Assembly: GCA_016716335.1 (NCBI GenBank)
Contig: JADJWN010000002.1
Span: forward strand, 310,001-374,000
Direction of reading: 5' to 3'
Origin: Saprospiraceae bacterium
GTDB lineage: Bacteria; Bacteroidota; Bacteroidia; Chitinophagales; Saprospiraceae
Length of the DNA: 64,000 nt
Below, piece by piece: positions 48,475 to 56,592 of the stretch. The notes beneath the pieces were generated by a model. It was given only the letters and a program-made list of their open reading frames with translations, searched no databases and was not told the origin of the DNA. A program made the position numbers and the translations under genes. Position 1 is the stretch's first letter. Each line of letters opens with the position of its first letter.

Positions 48475-48630
48475 GTGACATCACAACCTGAATTTGATAA
48501 AATCCTGAATGAAAAGCTGATCTATACCCAAGGTTATGATCAGTACCCTGAAGCGGTGGCATCATTGCCGGGTTTCAGGATGGTGCAGAGGCACCCCATG
48601 GATTTTGGATTTTCGTCTTTTTATTTATAA
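48475..48630 (+). CDS. Small open frame, 51 aa, unknown (gene remnant possible)
   Basis: From GTG 48475 the frame reads a non-repetitive, coding-like peptide (QPEFDKILNEKLIYTQGYDQ ... LPGFRMVQRHPMDFG) to TAA at 48628, and a strong intrinsic terminator follows at once. I do not recognise the sequence. It could be a small protein or a fragment of a decayed larger gene. No promoter was seen; the composition and the terminator are the only support. Confidence 0.3.
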   Translation: MTSQPEFDKILNEKLIYTQGYDQYPEAVASLPGFRMVQRHPMDFGFSSFYL

Positions 48631-48658
48631 ACTTTGTGAGATTGGTTTATAAGTTATG

Positions 48659-48688
48659 GGTCCCAGGCTCCCCGCCGGGACCTTTTTT
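48659..48688 (+). terminator. Strong intrinsic terminator
   Basis: GGTCCC (48659-48664) pairs with GGGACC (48677-48682) around a 12-nt GC-rich loop region that can form further GC pairs, followed directly by T6 (48683-48688). It ends the small open frame at 48475-48630 or read-through from ftsZ. Confidence 0.8.
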
Positions 48689-48811
48689 ATTTTCTAGTTC
48701 CTGTAATTCAGACCATTGGAAAATGAAAAAATGAGAACTGGTTGATATTATTTTATTCATAGATAAATCATCCTCCGGTAAATCTTGACTGCATCAAGCT
48801 CACATTGTTTA

Positions 48812-48955
48812 TCAACATAATGCACTTCTTCGGTTTTTCAGTCTGAGCTCCATGCTGCCTTCCTTCATCTTATCCGGACGGAAATTTTTGTGTTTTTTGC
48901 CCACATGCTTATTGCCGATAAGCGGTTTTTTGTCTGCCGGATTATCAATCTTATC
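48812..48955 (-). other. Open 47-codon stretch without a good start (decayed gene fragment?)
   Basis: On the minus strand a Lys-rich, coding-like peptide (ADKKPLIGNKHVGKKHKNFR) is open from a stop at 48956 to TGA at 48812-48814. It lacks an ATG at its beginning. Basic tails of this type occur on DEAD-box helicases, but that is only a resemblance. Hairpin 48907-48923 with a T-run on the plus strand overlaps it. Confidence 0.25.
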
Positions 48956-48974
48956 TTAAAAAACCGGTTTGCCC

Positions 48975-49004
48975 TTGAGATTAGCCTTTGAGTGTCTATC
49001 TTTG
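48975..49004 (+). promoter_or_regulatory. Promoter of the RsbU-like phosphatase cluster
   Basis: TTG (48975-48977) and TATCTTTG (48997-49004) are separated by exactly 19 bp, an ideal Bacteroidota promoter. The transcript start is about 49008-49011, so translation begins at ATG 49009 (leaderless) or 49021. Confidence 0.8.
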
Positions 49005-49008
49005 TCAT

Positions 49009-50232
49009 ATGAACAGAGAGATGGCCATACTGGAAAAATTAGAGAAAGAACTGAGCCTGAAGCAGCTCCAGATTAAATCTCTCCTTACCATTACACAGGC
49101 TATCAATGATAATGTATCGGCCGAAGGGCTGTACAATATGTACAAATCCTTCCTGAGTTGGGAGATGGGTATAGAGAAAATGGGGCTGTTTGTCAGGGAA
49201 GACAATGCCTGGGAATGTACCACTTCCATCAATTATGACAGGAAAAACAAAAGCGAAATTGTTCCGCTGCTGCTCAAGCACAGGAGACTGCATACGATAC
49301 GGGAGGGCGAACACGAAGCACTCGAAGGCTTTGATATTATTATACCTGTATTTCACAAGGATCTGCCTATTGCTTTTGCAGTGATAGGCGGTATCAAGGA
49401 GAAGGAAGACCTGTACAATAAAATTCAGTTTATCACCACGATTACCAATATCATTGCCGTAGCCATCGAAAACAAGCGACTGTTCAAAAAACAGCTTGAC
49501 CAGGAAAGGTATCGCCGTGAGATGGAGCTCGCTACCCAGGTACAGCAGATGCTGATACCGGATTATCTGCCGGTGGAAGAAAAATTTGCTTTATCCAAAA
49601 TTTACAGACCGCACTTCAATATCGGAGGCGACTATCTGGATTATATCCGCTTTGATAAGGACCGTTTTGCGTTTTGTATTGCGGACATATCGGGCAAGGG
49701 AGTGGCTGCTGCATTGCTGATGGCCAATTTTCAGGCAATCATTCAGAGTCTGATCTTCCAGTACCGGGATCTGGAGACCTTCGTCTTTGCTTTAAATCAG
49801 TCTGTCTATCGGATTACCCGCAGTGACAAATATATTACGTTCTTTGTAGCAGAAGTGGATATCAAAAATCGTACGCTGAGTTATGTCAATGCCGGACACT
49901 ATCCGCCGATTATGTACACAAGTCAGGGTATCAGAAGGCTGAGCAGTGGCTGTTCGTTTATCGGAGCTTTTGAAAAATTGCCCGAAATCAAGGAAGAGAA
50001 GATACAGCTCAACGGGGAGACCACCATTCTCTGCTTTACGGATGGTCTTACCGACCTGAAGGATACCCGGGGTGAATTGATGGGAGACCATTTTTTGGAG
50101 ACTCTGATGATGAAAAACGGCAGAATGACCCCTGAAGCCTTCAATAACAAACTGATGGAGGAGATTGATGCATTCAGAGGCGACCATGAGATATCCGACG
50201 ACATTGCAGTGCTAACGTGTAAAATATTCTGA
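49009..50232 (+). CDS. GAF-SpoIIE/RsbU-type PP2C protein phosphatase
   Basis: 407 residues from ATG 49009 (ATG 49021 also possible; the TTG at 48988 precedes the promoter). An N-terminal helical/GAF-like sensor (about 15-165) joins a PPM/SpoIIE phosphatase domain (about 190-407) with the RsbU signatures ATQVQQMLIPDYLP, IGGDYLDYI, FCIADISGKGVAAALLMANF, LSYVNAGHYPPIM, CFTDGLTDLKD and ISDDIAVL, which provide the metal-binding Asp residues. It probably dephosphorylates an anti-sigma-factor antagonist. No STAS or anti-sigma gene is adjacent, so its target is elsewhere. TM2-TPR follows after 2 bp. Confidence 0.85.
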   Translation: MNREMAILEKLEKELSLKQLQIKSLLTITQAINDNVSAEGLYNMYKSFLSWEMGIEKMGLFVREDNAWECTTSINYDRKNKSEIVPLLLKHRRLHTIREGEHEALEGFDIIIPVFHKDLPIAFAVIGGIKEKEDLYNKIQFITTITNIIAVAIENKRLFKKQLDQERYRREMELATQVQQMLIPDYLPVEEKFALSKIYRPHFNIGGDYLDYIRFDKDRFAFCIADISGKGVAAALLMANFQAIIQSLIFQYRDLETFVFALNQSVYRITRSDKYITFFVAEVDIKNRTLSYVNAGHYPPIMYTSQGIRRLSSGCSFIGAFEKLPEIKEEKIQLNGETTILCFTDGLTDLKDTRGELMGDHFLETLMMKNGRMTPEAFNNKLMEEIDAFRGDHEISDDIAVLTCKIF

Positions 50233-50234
50233 AA

Positions 50235-51119
50235 ATGCGGCAAAAAAGCAGAATAAAGGCAATTTTACTGGCTCTGTTTGCTGGATTTGTGGGTGCTCAC
50301 AAATTTTATCTTGGCAGGGCTGGTGGATTTATCGGATTCATGGTATTGTTTATCGTGTCGATCAATGTATTCAGATCGCCGGTATTATCCTTCATTGCGG
50401 GGATAGTAGATGCCATTAAGCTGATCAATATGACCGATGAAGCTTTTGATGAAAAATACAATGGTGCCAATAAGTGGGAAAGAGGTAGTTACAGACCGAG
50501 AAGCAGCCCAGCCGGACCTGCTTACAATACTCGGGGTCAGCGTCCCGGACAGGACAGACAGATAGCTGTACGGTCGCCCCAGCAAAATACCAAAGCTAAT
50601 GCCCTCAGGGTCAGCGGTATGAAAAAATACAAGGATTTTGACCTTGAAGATGCAATCCGGGATTTCAGTGAGGCACTCCGGTTGGTACCCAATGATCCTG
50701 CACTTCATTTCAATCTCGCCTGTGCCTATTCCCTCACAGAAAAGAAAGAACTGGCCTATTTTCATCTGAGTCGGGCGATTGCCTCCGGATTTAAGGATGC
50801 ACAGCGTATCCTCAGCCATGATGACCTTGCTTTTGTACGCATACAGCCGGAGTTTGAAGCTTTCAGGAGCAGCGGATTTCTGCAGGTGCCCTATGATTTA
50901 TCCAGGATTCAGACGCGAGCCGATGCCAGTGAAAGCAGTCCCAAAGCAAATATTGGCGACAAAAATCAAAACAGAGTAGAGGATGCCCTGCTGATACAAT
51001 TGCAGAAACTTGCGGAGTTGCGGCAGAAAGGTGTACTATCGGAAGTAGAATTTCAGTTTGAAACAAAAAAATACTCAGACAGTAACTTATTTGTACGATA
51101 TTTGATCTATGATATATAA
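50235..51119 (+). CDS. TM2 domain-TPR membrane protein with SHOCT-like tail (apparent 3' indel)
   Basis: About 280-294 residues. A TM2 domain with two helices and the GAHKFYLGRAGGFIGF motif (about 20-35), a central TPR region (DLEDAIRDFSEALRLVPNDP ... HFNLACAYSLTEKKEL), and a short SHOCT-like end (LQKLAELRQKGVLSEVEFQF). SHOCT tails normally stop soon after a KKxxL motif; adding one A to the A7 at 51065-51071 gives TKKILRQ and a stop at 51085. Function unknown; SHOCT modules oligomerise. It is inside the cluster between the phosphatase and the CBS protein. Confidence 0.7.
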   Translation: MRQKSRIKAILLALFAGFVGAHKFYLGRAGGFIGFMVLFIVSINVFRSPVLSFIAGIVDAIKLINMTDEAFDEKYNGANKWERGSYRPRSSPAGPAYNTRGQRPGQDRQIAVRSPQQNTKANALRVSGMKKYKDFDLEDAIRDFSEALRLVPNDPALHFNLACAYSLTEKKELAYFHLSRAIASGFKDAQRILSHDDLAFVRIQPEFEAFRSSGFLQVPYDLSRIQTRADASESSPKANIGDKNQNRVEDALLIQLQKLAELRQKGVLSEVEFQFETKKYSDSNLFVRYLIYDI

Positions 51120-51131
51120 ATCTCTTGTCCC

Positions 51132-51791
51132 TTGATTGCATCAGACCTCATATCCGACATCATCACACCGCTGCGTACCTCCGATACAGGGGAGGATGCT
51201 ATGACTATGATGCATAGCTTTCATGTCAGACATCTGCCGGTGGTCAACAATGAGGAGTTGCTTGCCCTGATTTCGGATGAAGATATTTTTGCCCATGATC
51301 TCAGCGAACCGGTGGGTACTTACCGGCTCAGTATGCTTAGACCCTTCTGCCGGGATAAGGATCACATTTTTGAAGTGATGAGCCGTATGGCCAAATACAA
51401 ACTTACCCTGATACCTGTAGTTGATGAGGAGAATAAATACCTCGGAGTCATCACTATGGAGTTTTTGCTTCAGTTTTATGCTTCCAATTATTCCTTTTCA
51501 GAAGCTGGCTCCATTCTCATTCTGGAGATACCCAAGCGCAGCTACAGCCTATCTGAGATTGCCCGTATCGTAGAGTCAGAGGATGGAAGTATTCTGAGTT
51601 GTTTTCTTTCTTCTGATCCCGAGAGCAATCAGCTGCTTGTCACACTGAAGATCAACCGACAGGATATACAGGGAATCAAATCCGCATTCGAAAGATACGG
51701 ATACACTATATTCGGGACATTCTCTGAGGTGGATTTTATCGATAGTCTGAAGGAAAGATACGATTCGCTGATGGCTTATCTGAATGTGTGA
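51132..51791 (+). CDS. CBS-domain protein
   Basis: 219 residues from TTG 51132 (MIASDLISDIITPLRTSDTG). Two CBS motifs form a Bateman module (about 1-120; FHVRHLPVVNNEELLALISD and YKLTLIPVVDEENKYLGVIT), which usually binds adenine nucleotides, followed by an ACT-like or unknown C-terminal part (about 120-219). It could sense energy state for the neighbouring phosphatase or outer-membrane protein; this is inference from context. Its stop overlaps the start region of the Omp85 gene by a few bases. Confidence 0.75.
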   Translation: MIASDLISDIITPLRTSDTGEDAMTMMHSFHVRHLPVVNNEELLALISDEDIFAHDLSEPVGTYRLSMLRPFCRDKDHIFEVMSRMAKYKLTLIPVVDEENKYLGVITMEFLLQFYASNYSFSEAGSILILEIPKRSYSLSEIARIVESEDGSILSCFLSSDPESNQLLVTLKINRQDIQGIKSAFERYGYTIFGTFSEVDFIDSLKERYDSLMAYLNV

Positions 51792-51793
51792 TC

Positions 51794-53200
51794 ATGAATC
51801 TCCGCAGGAAATTACTGCTCTCCCTGTTTACCCTCTGTTACTTTGCAACGATTACCCGGGCTCAGGATTCTGTGATTATTGACACCATTCTGATAGAGGG
51901 CAATGTCAGGACTAAAGACGAAGTTATTTTCCGGGAGCTGGATATAAAGATCAAGGATACCCTCTCATTGGAAGACTTATCTAAAAGGATGCTGCTCAAT
52001 GAAAAAAGACTGCTCAGCATCGGTCTGTTTACCTGGGCTGACATCAATATCAGGCAATGGGATATCGAATCCCGCAGAGCTGTCATGAACATTGTATTGC
52101 GGGAAAACTGGTTTATCTACCCTTACATTATCTTTGATCTTGCAGACCGCAATTTTGATGTGTGGCGCAAGGAATTCAATTATGCACTGGACAGGGTAAA
52201 TTATGGCCTAGGTCTTAAACATCTCAATCTGACAGGAATGAAGGATTATTTACAGCTTAAGTTTCAGACCGGCTACACTCAAAAATATGAGATCAGATAT
52301 GAATATCCCTACCTGAGTAATGGATGGGGATTCAATATCGGATTTCTTTATAAGGCAAACAAGGAGATCAATTATAAAACCATCGGCAATAAACCCGCAT
52401 TTTTCAAGGCTGAGGATGAGAGGGTATTGCTGCGCCACTGGATAGTAAGCGGTGGTTTATATAACAGGGCCAATGCGCTGCTTTTTCATCAGGTCCAGCT
52501 GGATCTCAATTTTGCCGGTACGGACCGGATGATTTCAGAAGGCCTGAATGCGGAATATTTCGGTGCAGGTCGCAATCACCTCAATTTTCCCTCTTTGAGC
52601 TACAGTATCAGATATGACAGGAGATTGTATCCGCTCTATCCGATGGGAGGCCCTGCAGTGTGGGCTGAGTTTCGGAAAGACGGATTGCCCGGATCCCGGG
52701 AGCTTGATTTGACCACCATCAGTATCAGCCTGGAGAATACCTTCAGGTTTACCCGATTCCTGTTTCTGACCTCAGAGGCCGGCTTCAAATGGACTGCTTT
52801 GGGGAGACACAGGGTTCCGTATTTTCTGAACCGGGCTGTGGGATATTATCCGGATGTGCTCACCGGTTATCAATTGTTTGTATCCGATGGAAGTGATTTC
52901 TATATTCAGAAGAATGCACTGAAATGCAAGCTTTTTGAAAAGAATTTTACGACTTCTTCTCTCCTGCCTAAGCAATTCCGGCTGATGAATACCAAAGTGT
53001 TTCTGAGGACAAATTTTGATTTTGCTTATGTGCATGATCCCAATTTTGCTGCGGGAAACAGCTTTGTAAACCGATGGATTTACGGGTATGGACCGGCATT
53101 GGATATGATTTTTTATAATTTCGTCACATTATCACTTTCCTATGGTTTGACGATGGACGGGCAACGGGGATTTTATTTTTACAGCGATTTCAATTTTTAA
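51794..53200 (+). CDS. Omp85/BamA-family outer-membrane protein with one POTRA domain
   Basis: 468 residues from ATG 51794. Signal peptide (LLLSLFTLCYFATITRAQ), a single POTRA domain (about 25-105; IIDTILIEGNVRTKDEVIFR ... GLFTWADINI), then a 16-strand-type barrel with Omp85-like loops and YDRRLYPLYPMGG. Bona fide BamA has five POTRAs and about 800 residues, so this is a short relative with an unknown substrate (TamA-like or an insertase accessory). The gene is translationally coupled to the CBS gene. Confidence 0.75.
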   Translation: MNLRRKLLLSLFTLCYFATITRAQDSVIIDTILIEGNVRTKDEVIFRELDIKIKDTLSLEDLSKRMLLNEKRLLSIGLFTWADINIRQWDIESRRAVMNIVLRENWFIYPYIIFDLADRNFDVWRKEFNYALDRVNYGLGLKHLNLTGMKDYLQLKFQTGYTQKYEIRYEYPYLSNGWGFNIGFLYKANKEINYKTIGNKPAFFKAEDERVLLRHWIVSGGLYNRANALLFHQVQLDLNFAGTDRMISEGLNAEYFGAGRNHLNFPSLSYSIRYDRRLYPLYPMGGPAVWAEFRKDGLPGSRELDLTTISISLENTFRFTRFLFLTSEAGFKWTALGRHRVPYFLNRAVGYYPDVLTGYQLFVSDGSDFYIQKNALKCKLFEKNFTTSSLLPKQFRLMNTKVFLRTNFDFAYVHDPNFAAGNSFVNRWIYGYGPALDMIFYNFVTLSLSYGLTMDGQRGFYFYSDFNF

Positions 53201-53802
53201 TCTGTTTTTATAAATCTGCCTCTGCTCCTTAGCTTATTTTCTCTGTCTGAAATAGTATAAAAGTAAAGTCCCTCTGCCAGACCGGAGAGATCCAGTAAAA
53301 TAGATTCATCACCGGAGGGGTATTGGTATAGCAGAGTTCCCTGAGTATTGTGGATTTTTATCCAAAGGGATTTTCCTTCTCTGTTTTCAAACAACAATTT
53401 TGCAGTGTGGCTTACCGGATTGGGAGACAACAGACTGCCGGCTTCGGGTATCTCATCGTAGCGAACTGCCACAGAAGTGGTCCGACCCGAAAAACCCAAT
53501 TCAAGCTGATAGTAATTGGTTTGGTTTTTGACCGGATTTTCGTCCACATAGCTGTAATATTTGGCAAATTCAGGACTGCCGCATTCCCCGAAGATGTTGT
53601 GGATATTCTCAAATTCGATATTATCGGTACTTCTGTACACTCCGATACCTATGCAGCTGTTGCCCTTGCCTATAGTCCATGTAAGAATGATACGGTTTTG
53701 ATCTCTGTAGGCCGAAAAATGGTCCAGCAGATAGTGTGCCTGCCCATTCAGGAGGCCTGACATGGCACAGATAAAAACGAGTGACAAAAATATTTTTCGC
53801 AT
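53197..53802 (-). CDS. Small secreted protein with T9SS type A sorting domain
   Basis: 201 residues from ATG 53802 (MRKIFLSLVFICAMSGLLNG signal). A fibronectin-like domain (about 30-110, RIILTWTIGKGNSCIGIGVY) precedes a type A C-terminus (LLSPNPVSHTAKLLFENREG ... GLAEGLYFYTISDRENKLRS). Exported through T9SS; role unknown. Its stop overlaps the Omp85 stop by three bases on the other strand. No clear promoter box was found in 53803-53971. Confidence 0.8.
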   Translation of the reverse strand: MRKIFLSLVFICAMSGLLNGQAHYLLDHFSAYRDQNRIILTWTIGKGNSCIGIGVYRSTDNIEFENIHNIFGECGSPEFAKYYSYVDENPVKNQTNYYQLELGFSGRTTSVAVRYDEIPEAGSLLSPNPVSHTAKLLFENREGKSLWIKIHNTQGTLLYQYPSGDESILLDLSGLAEGLYFYTISDRENKLRSRGRFIKTD

Positions 53803-53971
53803 CGGATTAGGCACAGCTGATAAAACTTGTTTCGGGAATTTGGTCAGTGTCTATAACTCCAAACCGGGCCGTACTGTTCAGTGTGGAGTCTATATAGCTA
53901 CGTCATCTGCCGTATTGTAATGGTGTTTTCATGGGCTGAATTTATACAATCAGTGTTGAAGCAAATGACAA

Positions 53972-55039
53972 TTACAGCCATTTTTTTCGTCTGAAATATA
54001 CAATCAGGCCAATCACTATCAATATCATAATGCACCACACCAGAGCATATCCATAGGTCCACCTTAGTTCGGGCATAACGTCGAAGTTCATGCCATACAC
54101 CCCAACTATGAATGTCAATGGTATAAACACCGTTGAAATAATGGTGAGCATTTTCATGACTTTGTTGAGTTCATGGCTCACAGTATTGAGATAGATATCC
54201 TTGAGGCTCACATTGATTTCGCGATAAGAATCTATTGTGTCCAGAATTTGAATAGTGTGGTCGTAGATATCCCGGAGATAGCGGATATTATTTTCTTCGA
54301 TCAGATGGTTTTCGTTGCGCATGAGTTTGAGCAATATTTCCCGGATAGGGTAGGTGACCCTTCGCATCAGGATGAGGTCTTTCTTATTGCTTTGTATCTC
54401 GGTCAGCCACATTTCATCATACCTGCTTATGATATTGTCTTCCAGATTTTCCAGTTTTTCTCCAAGTTTATCCACCACTTCAAAATATTGATCCACAATG
54501 ATGTCAATCAACAGATAGAAAAGATAATCGATTTTTTTATTCCTTACTTTGGCATTTGGATCTTTCAGCCTTTCACGGATAGGTCCGAACAGGTCACCTT
54601 CCCGCTCCTGAAAGGTCAGCAAAGTATCACGGGTGAGAAAAAAAGATACCTGCTCGTCATTGACCTCATTTTTTTCATCGTCCCATATCACCATTTTCAT
54701 TACCGTATAGTTGTAATGATTTTCTTCCTCCGTTTTTGGCCTCTGGAATATATTCATGATGTCTTCCTGATGGAGAATATGGATGCCGAATTTTTCACAT
54801 ATATTTTTTATCACTTCTCCATCATGTACACCTGTAATGTTAATCCAGCGGAAGTGGTCCGGGTCAGACTCCGATTTGACCTGCTCAGGATGAAGGGTCC
54901 TATGGTGCAGGGAGGCAGGATTGTACAGATATACATCTACGGTTACATTATCTTCAGGATGATGCCCTGTGTAGATTTTCGATCCGGGAGGAAGTCCTTT
55001 TTTACTGACTCTGTATTTGCTCTTTCTTTTATGTGCCAT
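53972..55039 (-). CDS. corA: CorA-type magnesium/cobalt transporter
   Basis: 355 residues. A pentameric inner-membrane divalent-cation channel: long cytoplasmic alpha/beta N-terminus, coiled helices (DYLFYLLIDIIVDQYFEVVD), then two C-terminal helices with the selectivity motif YGMNF (about 320-324) between them and a basic RRKKWL tail. All hallmarks are intact. Last gene of the UPF0173-parA-parB-DUF5683-corA run, 12 bp after DUF5683. Confidence 0.92.
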   Translation of the reverse strand: MAHKRKSKYRVSKKGLPPGSKIYTGHHPEDNVTVDVYLYNPASLHHRTLHPEQVKSESDPDHFRWINITGVHDGEVIKNICEKFGIHILHQEDIMNIFQRPKTEEENHYNYTVMKMVIWDDEKNEVNDEQVSFFLTRDTLLTFQEREGDLFGPIRERLKDPNAKVRNKKIDYLFYLLIDIIVDQYFEVVDKLGEKLENLEDNIISRYDEMWLTEIQSNKKDLILMRRVTYPIREILLKLMRNENHLIEENNIRYLRDIYDHTIQILDTIDSYREINVSLKDIYLNTVSHELNKVMKMLTIISTVFIPLTFIVGVYGMNFDVMPELRWTYGYALVWCIMILIVIGLIVYFRRKKWL

Positions 55040-55051
55040 CTGTTCAGATCT

Positions 55052-55669
55052 TCAGGGTAGTACCAATTGGGGTTTTTTATAGCCCGGTGAGTTGAATTTA
55101 TAACTTACAGATATAAGATGGATTACCGGCACAGCTCCGCTTTCACGTGTGCTAAATGGTGGTAAAATTAGGTCATCACTCACATCAAATTCCATCAGAT
55201 GCCTGTCCACAAAGGCATCCACCACGGTGAGCAGATGACCCAGTCCAAACCATATATAGCTGTACTCATTTTGCTTGCGGAATACATCTCTTTGTGCCCT
55301 TGCCCTGTTGATCCGGGTGGGATTCTGTTCCTGAAGCGCATCCAGATATATCTGCTGTGCCCGGTTGTAGAGCCTTCGGCTGTTGATGACATTGTACAGG
55401 GTGATACCGTCCACGGCGATGGCCAGTGGCACTTTGAGCCATTTGCGGTTGTATGCTTGTCCTCCGCCCGGCAGAATAAGGCTGTAAAAGGCGGCCTTCC
55501 CCGGCTTACCGGTAAACAGTGAAAAAAAACCGGTCTTATTGATCAGTGTGTCTTCTACGGTGAGACTGTCCAAAGGTTTGTCATTCAGCGCCGGATCATA
55601 CACACGGTCTATCTGTCCGCTGCAAAGTGCGGCAAAGCTCAAAAAAAGTATGAAAGAAATTATTTTCAC
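55052..55669 (-). CDS. DUF5683 family protein
   Basis: 205 residues. Signal peptide (IISFILFLSFAALCSG), then a short acidic stretch and a domain with helix-Gly motifs (KAAFYSLILPGGGQAYNRKW, KVPLAIAVDGITLYNVINSR, IWFGLGHLLTVVDAFVDRHL). The pattern PGGGQAYN(R/K) is the DUF5683 signature in Bacteroidota. Probably an inner-membrane or periplasmic protein of unknown role; its recurring place beside parB suggests a link to chromosome segregation or the envelope, unproven. Confidence 0.8.
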   Translation of the reverse strand: MKIISFILFLSFAALCSGQIDRVYDPALNDKPLDSLTVEDTLINKTGFFSLFTGKPGKAAFYSLILPGGGQAYNRKWLKVPLAIAVDGITLYNVINSRRLYNRAQQIYLDALQEQNPTRINRARAQRDVFRKQNEYSYIWFGLGHLLTVVDAFVDRHLMEFDVSDDLILPPFSTRESGAVPVIHLISVSYKFNSPGYKKPQLVLP

Positions 55670-55684
55670 ACAGATTACAAGGCT

Positions 55685-56581
55685 TTATATTTCAACGCCT
55701 TTGAAGACATTTATAATATCATTCAGCTCACTGTCCGAAGAAAATCTGATGATTATCTGTCCCTTGCCATCTGCATTACGCTGTATGTCCACCTTACTGC
55801 CCAGACTTTTGGACAGTTCGTCCTTGATACGCTGTATTTCAGGATGGACTGGTGCAGCCTTTTTTATGGATACAGGTGCTTTGGACTGATAGGATTTGAT
55901 CAGCGACTCCAGGGCTCTCACCGAGAGATGCTGTTCTATACATTCTTTATGTGCCTTTAGTTGCAGGGCCAGATTATCAATACCCGCCAGTGCTCTGGCA
56001 TGTCCCATACTGATTTTGTTTTCCTTGACGGATGCCTGAATCTGCGGAGGCAGTTTGAGCAGGCGTACATAGTTGGTCACGGTCGATCGGTCTTTTCCTA
56101 CCCGCTCCGACAGTGCTTCGTGGGTCAGCTCGCATTCCTCCATCAAACGCTGATAGGACAGAGCGATCTCCATAGCATTGAGGTCGGCTCTCTGTATGTT
56201 TTCGACCAATGCCATTTCGAGCATTTCCTGGTCATTGGCTACCCGTATGTAAGCCGGTATTTCCTTTATACCTGCAAGTTTGGAGGCTCTGAGTCTTCTT
56301 TCTCCGGATATCAACTGATATTTGTCTCCTCCCAGAGACCGCACGGTAATAGGCTGTATCAATCCCGAAGTTTTTATGGATTTGGCCAGTTCCAGCAATT
56401 GCTCATTGTCAAATTCTGTTCTTGGCTGATAGGGATTGGTTTCTATAGCTTCCGGACTGATGAGGGCCACACTGTTGGCCAATTCCTTCACCAATTGTTT
56501 TTTTTCAACCGGATTGTTGTTTTTTTCTATATTTGAAAGCAGGGTCCGAAGTCCTTTGCTTACTTCATTTCTTTTGTTCAT
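55685..56581 (-). CDS. parB: Chromosome-partitioning protein ParB
   Basis: 298 residues. CTP-dependent clamp that loads at parS. N-terminal ParB/Srx domain with the CTP-binding GERRLRASKLAG (about 93-104; ISGERRLRA), ENIQRADLNAMEIALSYQRL, the helix-turn-helix VGKDRSTVTNYVRLLKLPPQ (about 160-179), and a C-terminal dimerisation domain (GKGQIIIRFSSDSELNDIIN). Preceded by parA with an 11-bp gap. No parS palindrome was recognised by eye in the window. Confidence 0.95.
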   Translation of the reverse strand: MNKRNEVSKGLRTLLSNIEKNNNPVEKKQLVKELANSVALISPEAIETNPYQPRTEFDNEQLLELAKSIKTSGLIQPITVRSLGGDKYQLISGERRLRASKLAGIKEIPAYIRVANDQEMLEMALVENIQRADLNAMEIALSYQRLMEECELTHEALSERVGKDRSTVTNYVRLLKLPPQIQASVKENKISMGHARALAGIDNLALQLKAHKECIEQHLSVRALESLIKSYQSKAPVSIKKAAPVHPEIQRIKDELSKSLGSKVDIQRNADGKGQIIIRFSSDSELNDIINVFKGVEI

Positions 56582-56592
56582 ACACTGAATTT

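Noticed and set aside
48907..48931. Plus-strand hairpin with T-run (GCTTAT/ATAAGC)
   Set aside because: It looks like a terminator, but no transcript is known to reach it, and it overlaps a coding-like minus-strand frame; left unannotated as a terminator.
48988..49008. TTG start for the RsbU-like gene
   Set aside because: It lies inside an ideal promoter, before the transcript start.
54173..55060. 295-codon open frame antisense to corA
   Set aside because: It is the mirror of a well-conserved CorA gene, and the translation has no family features.
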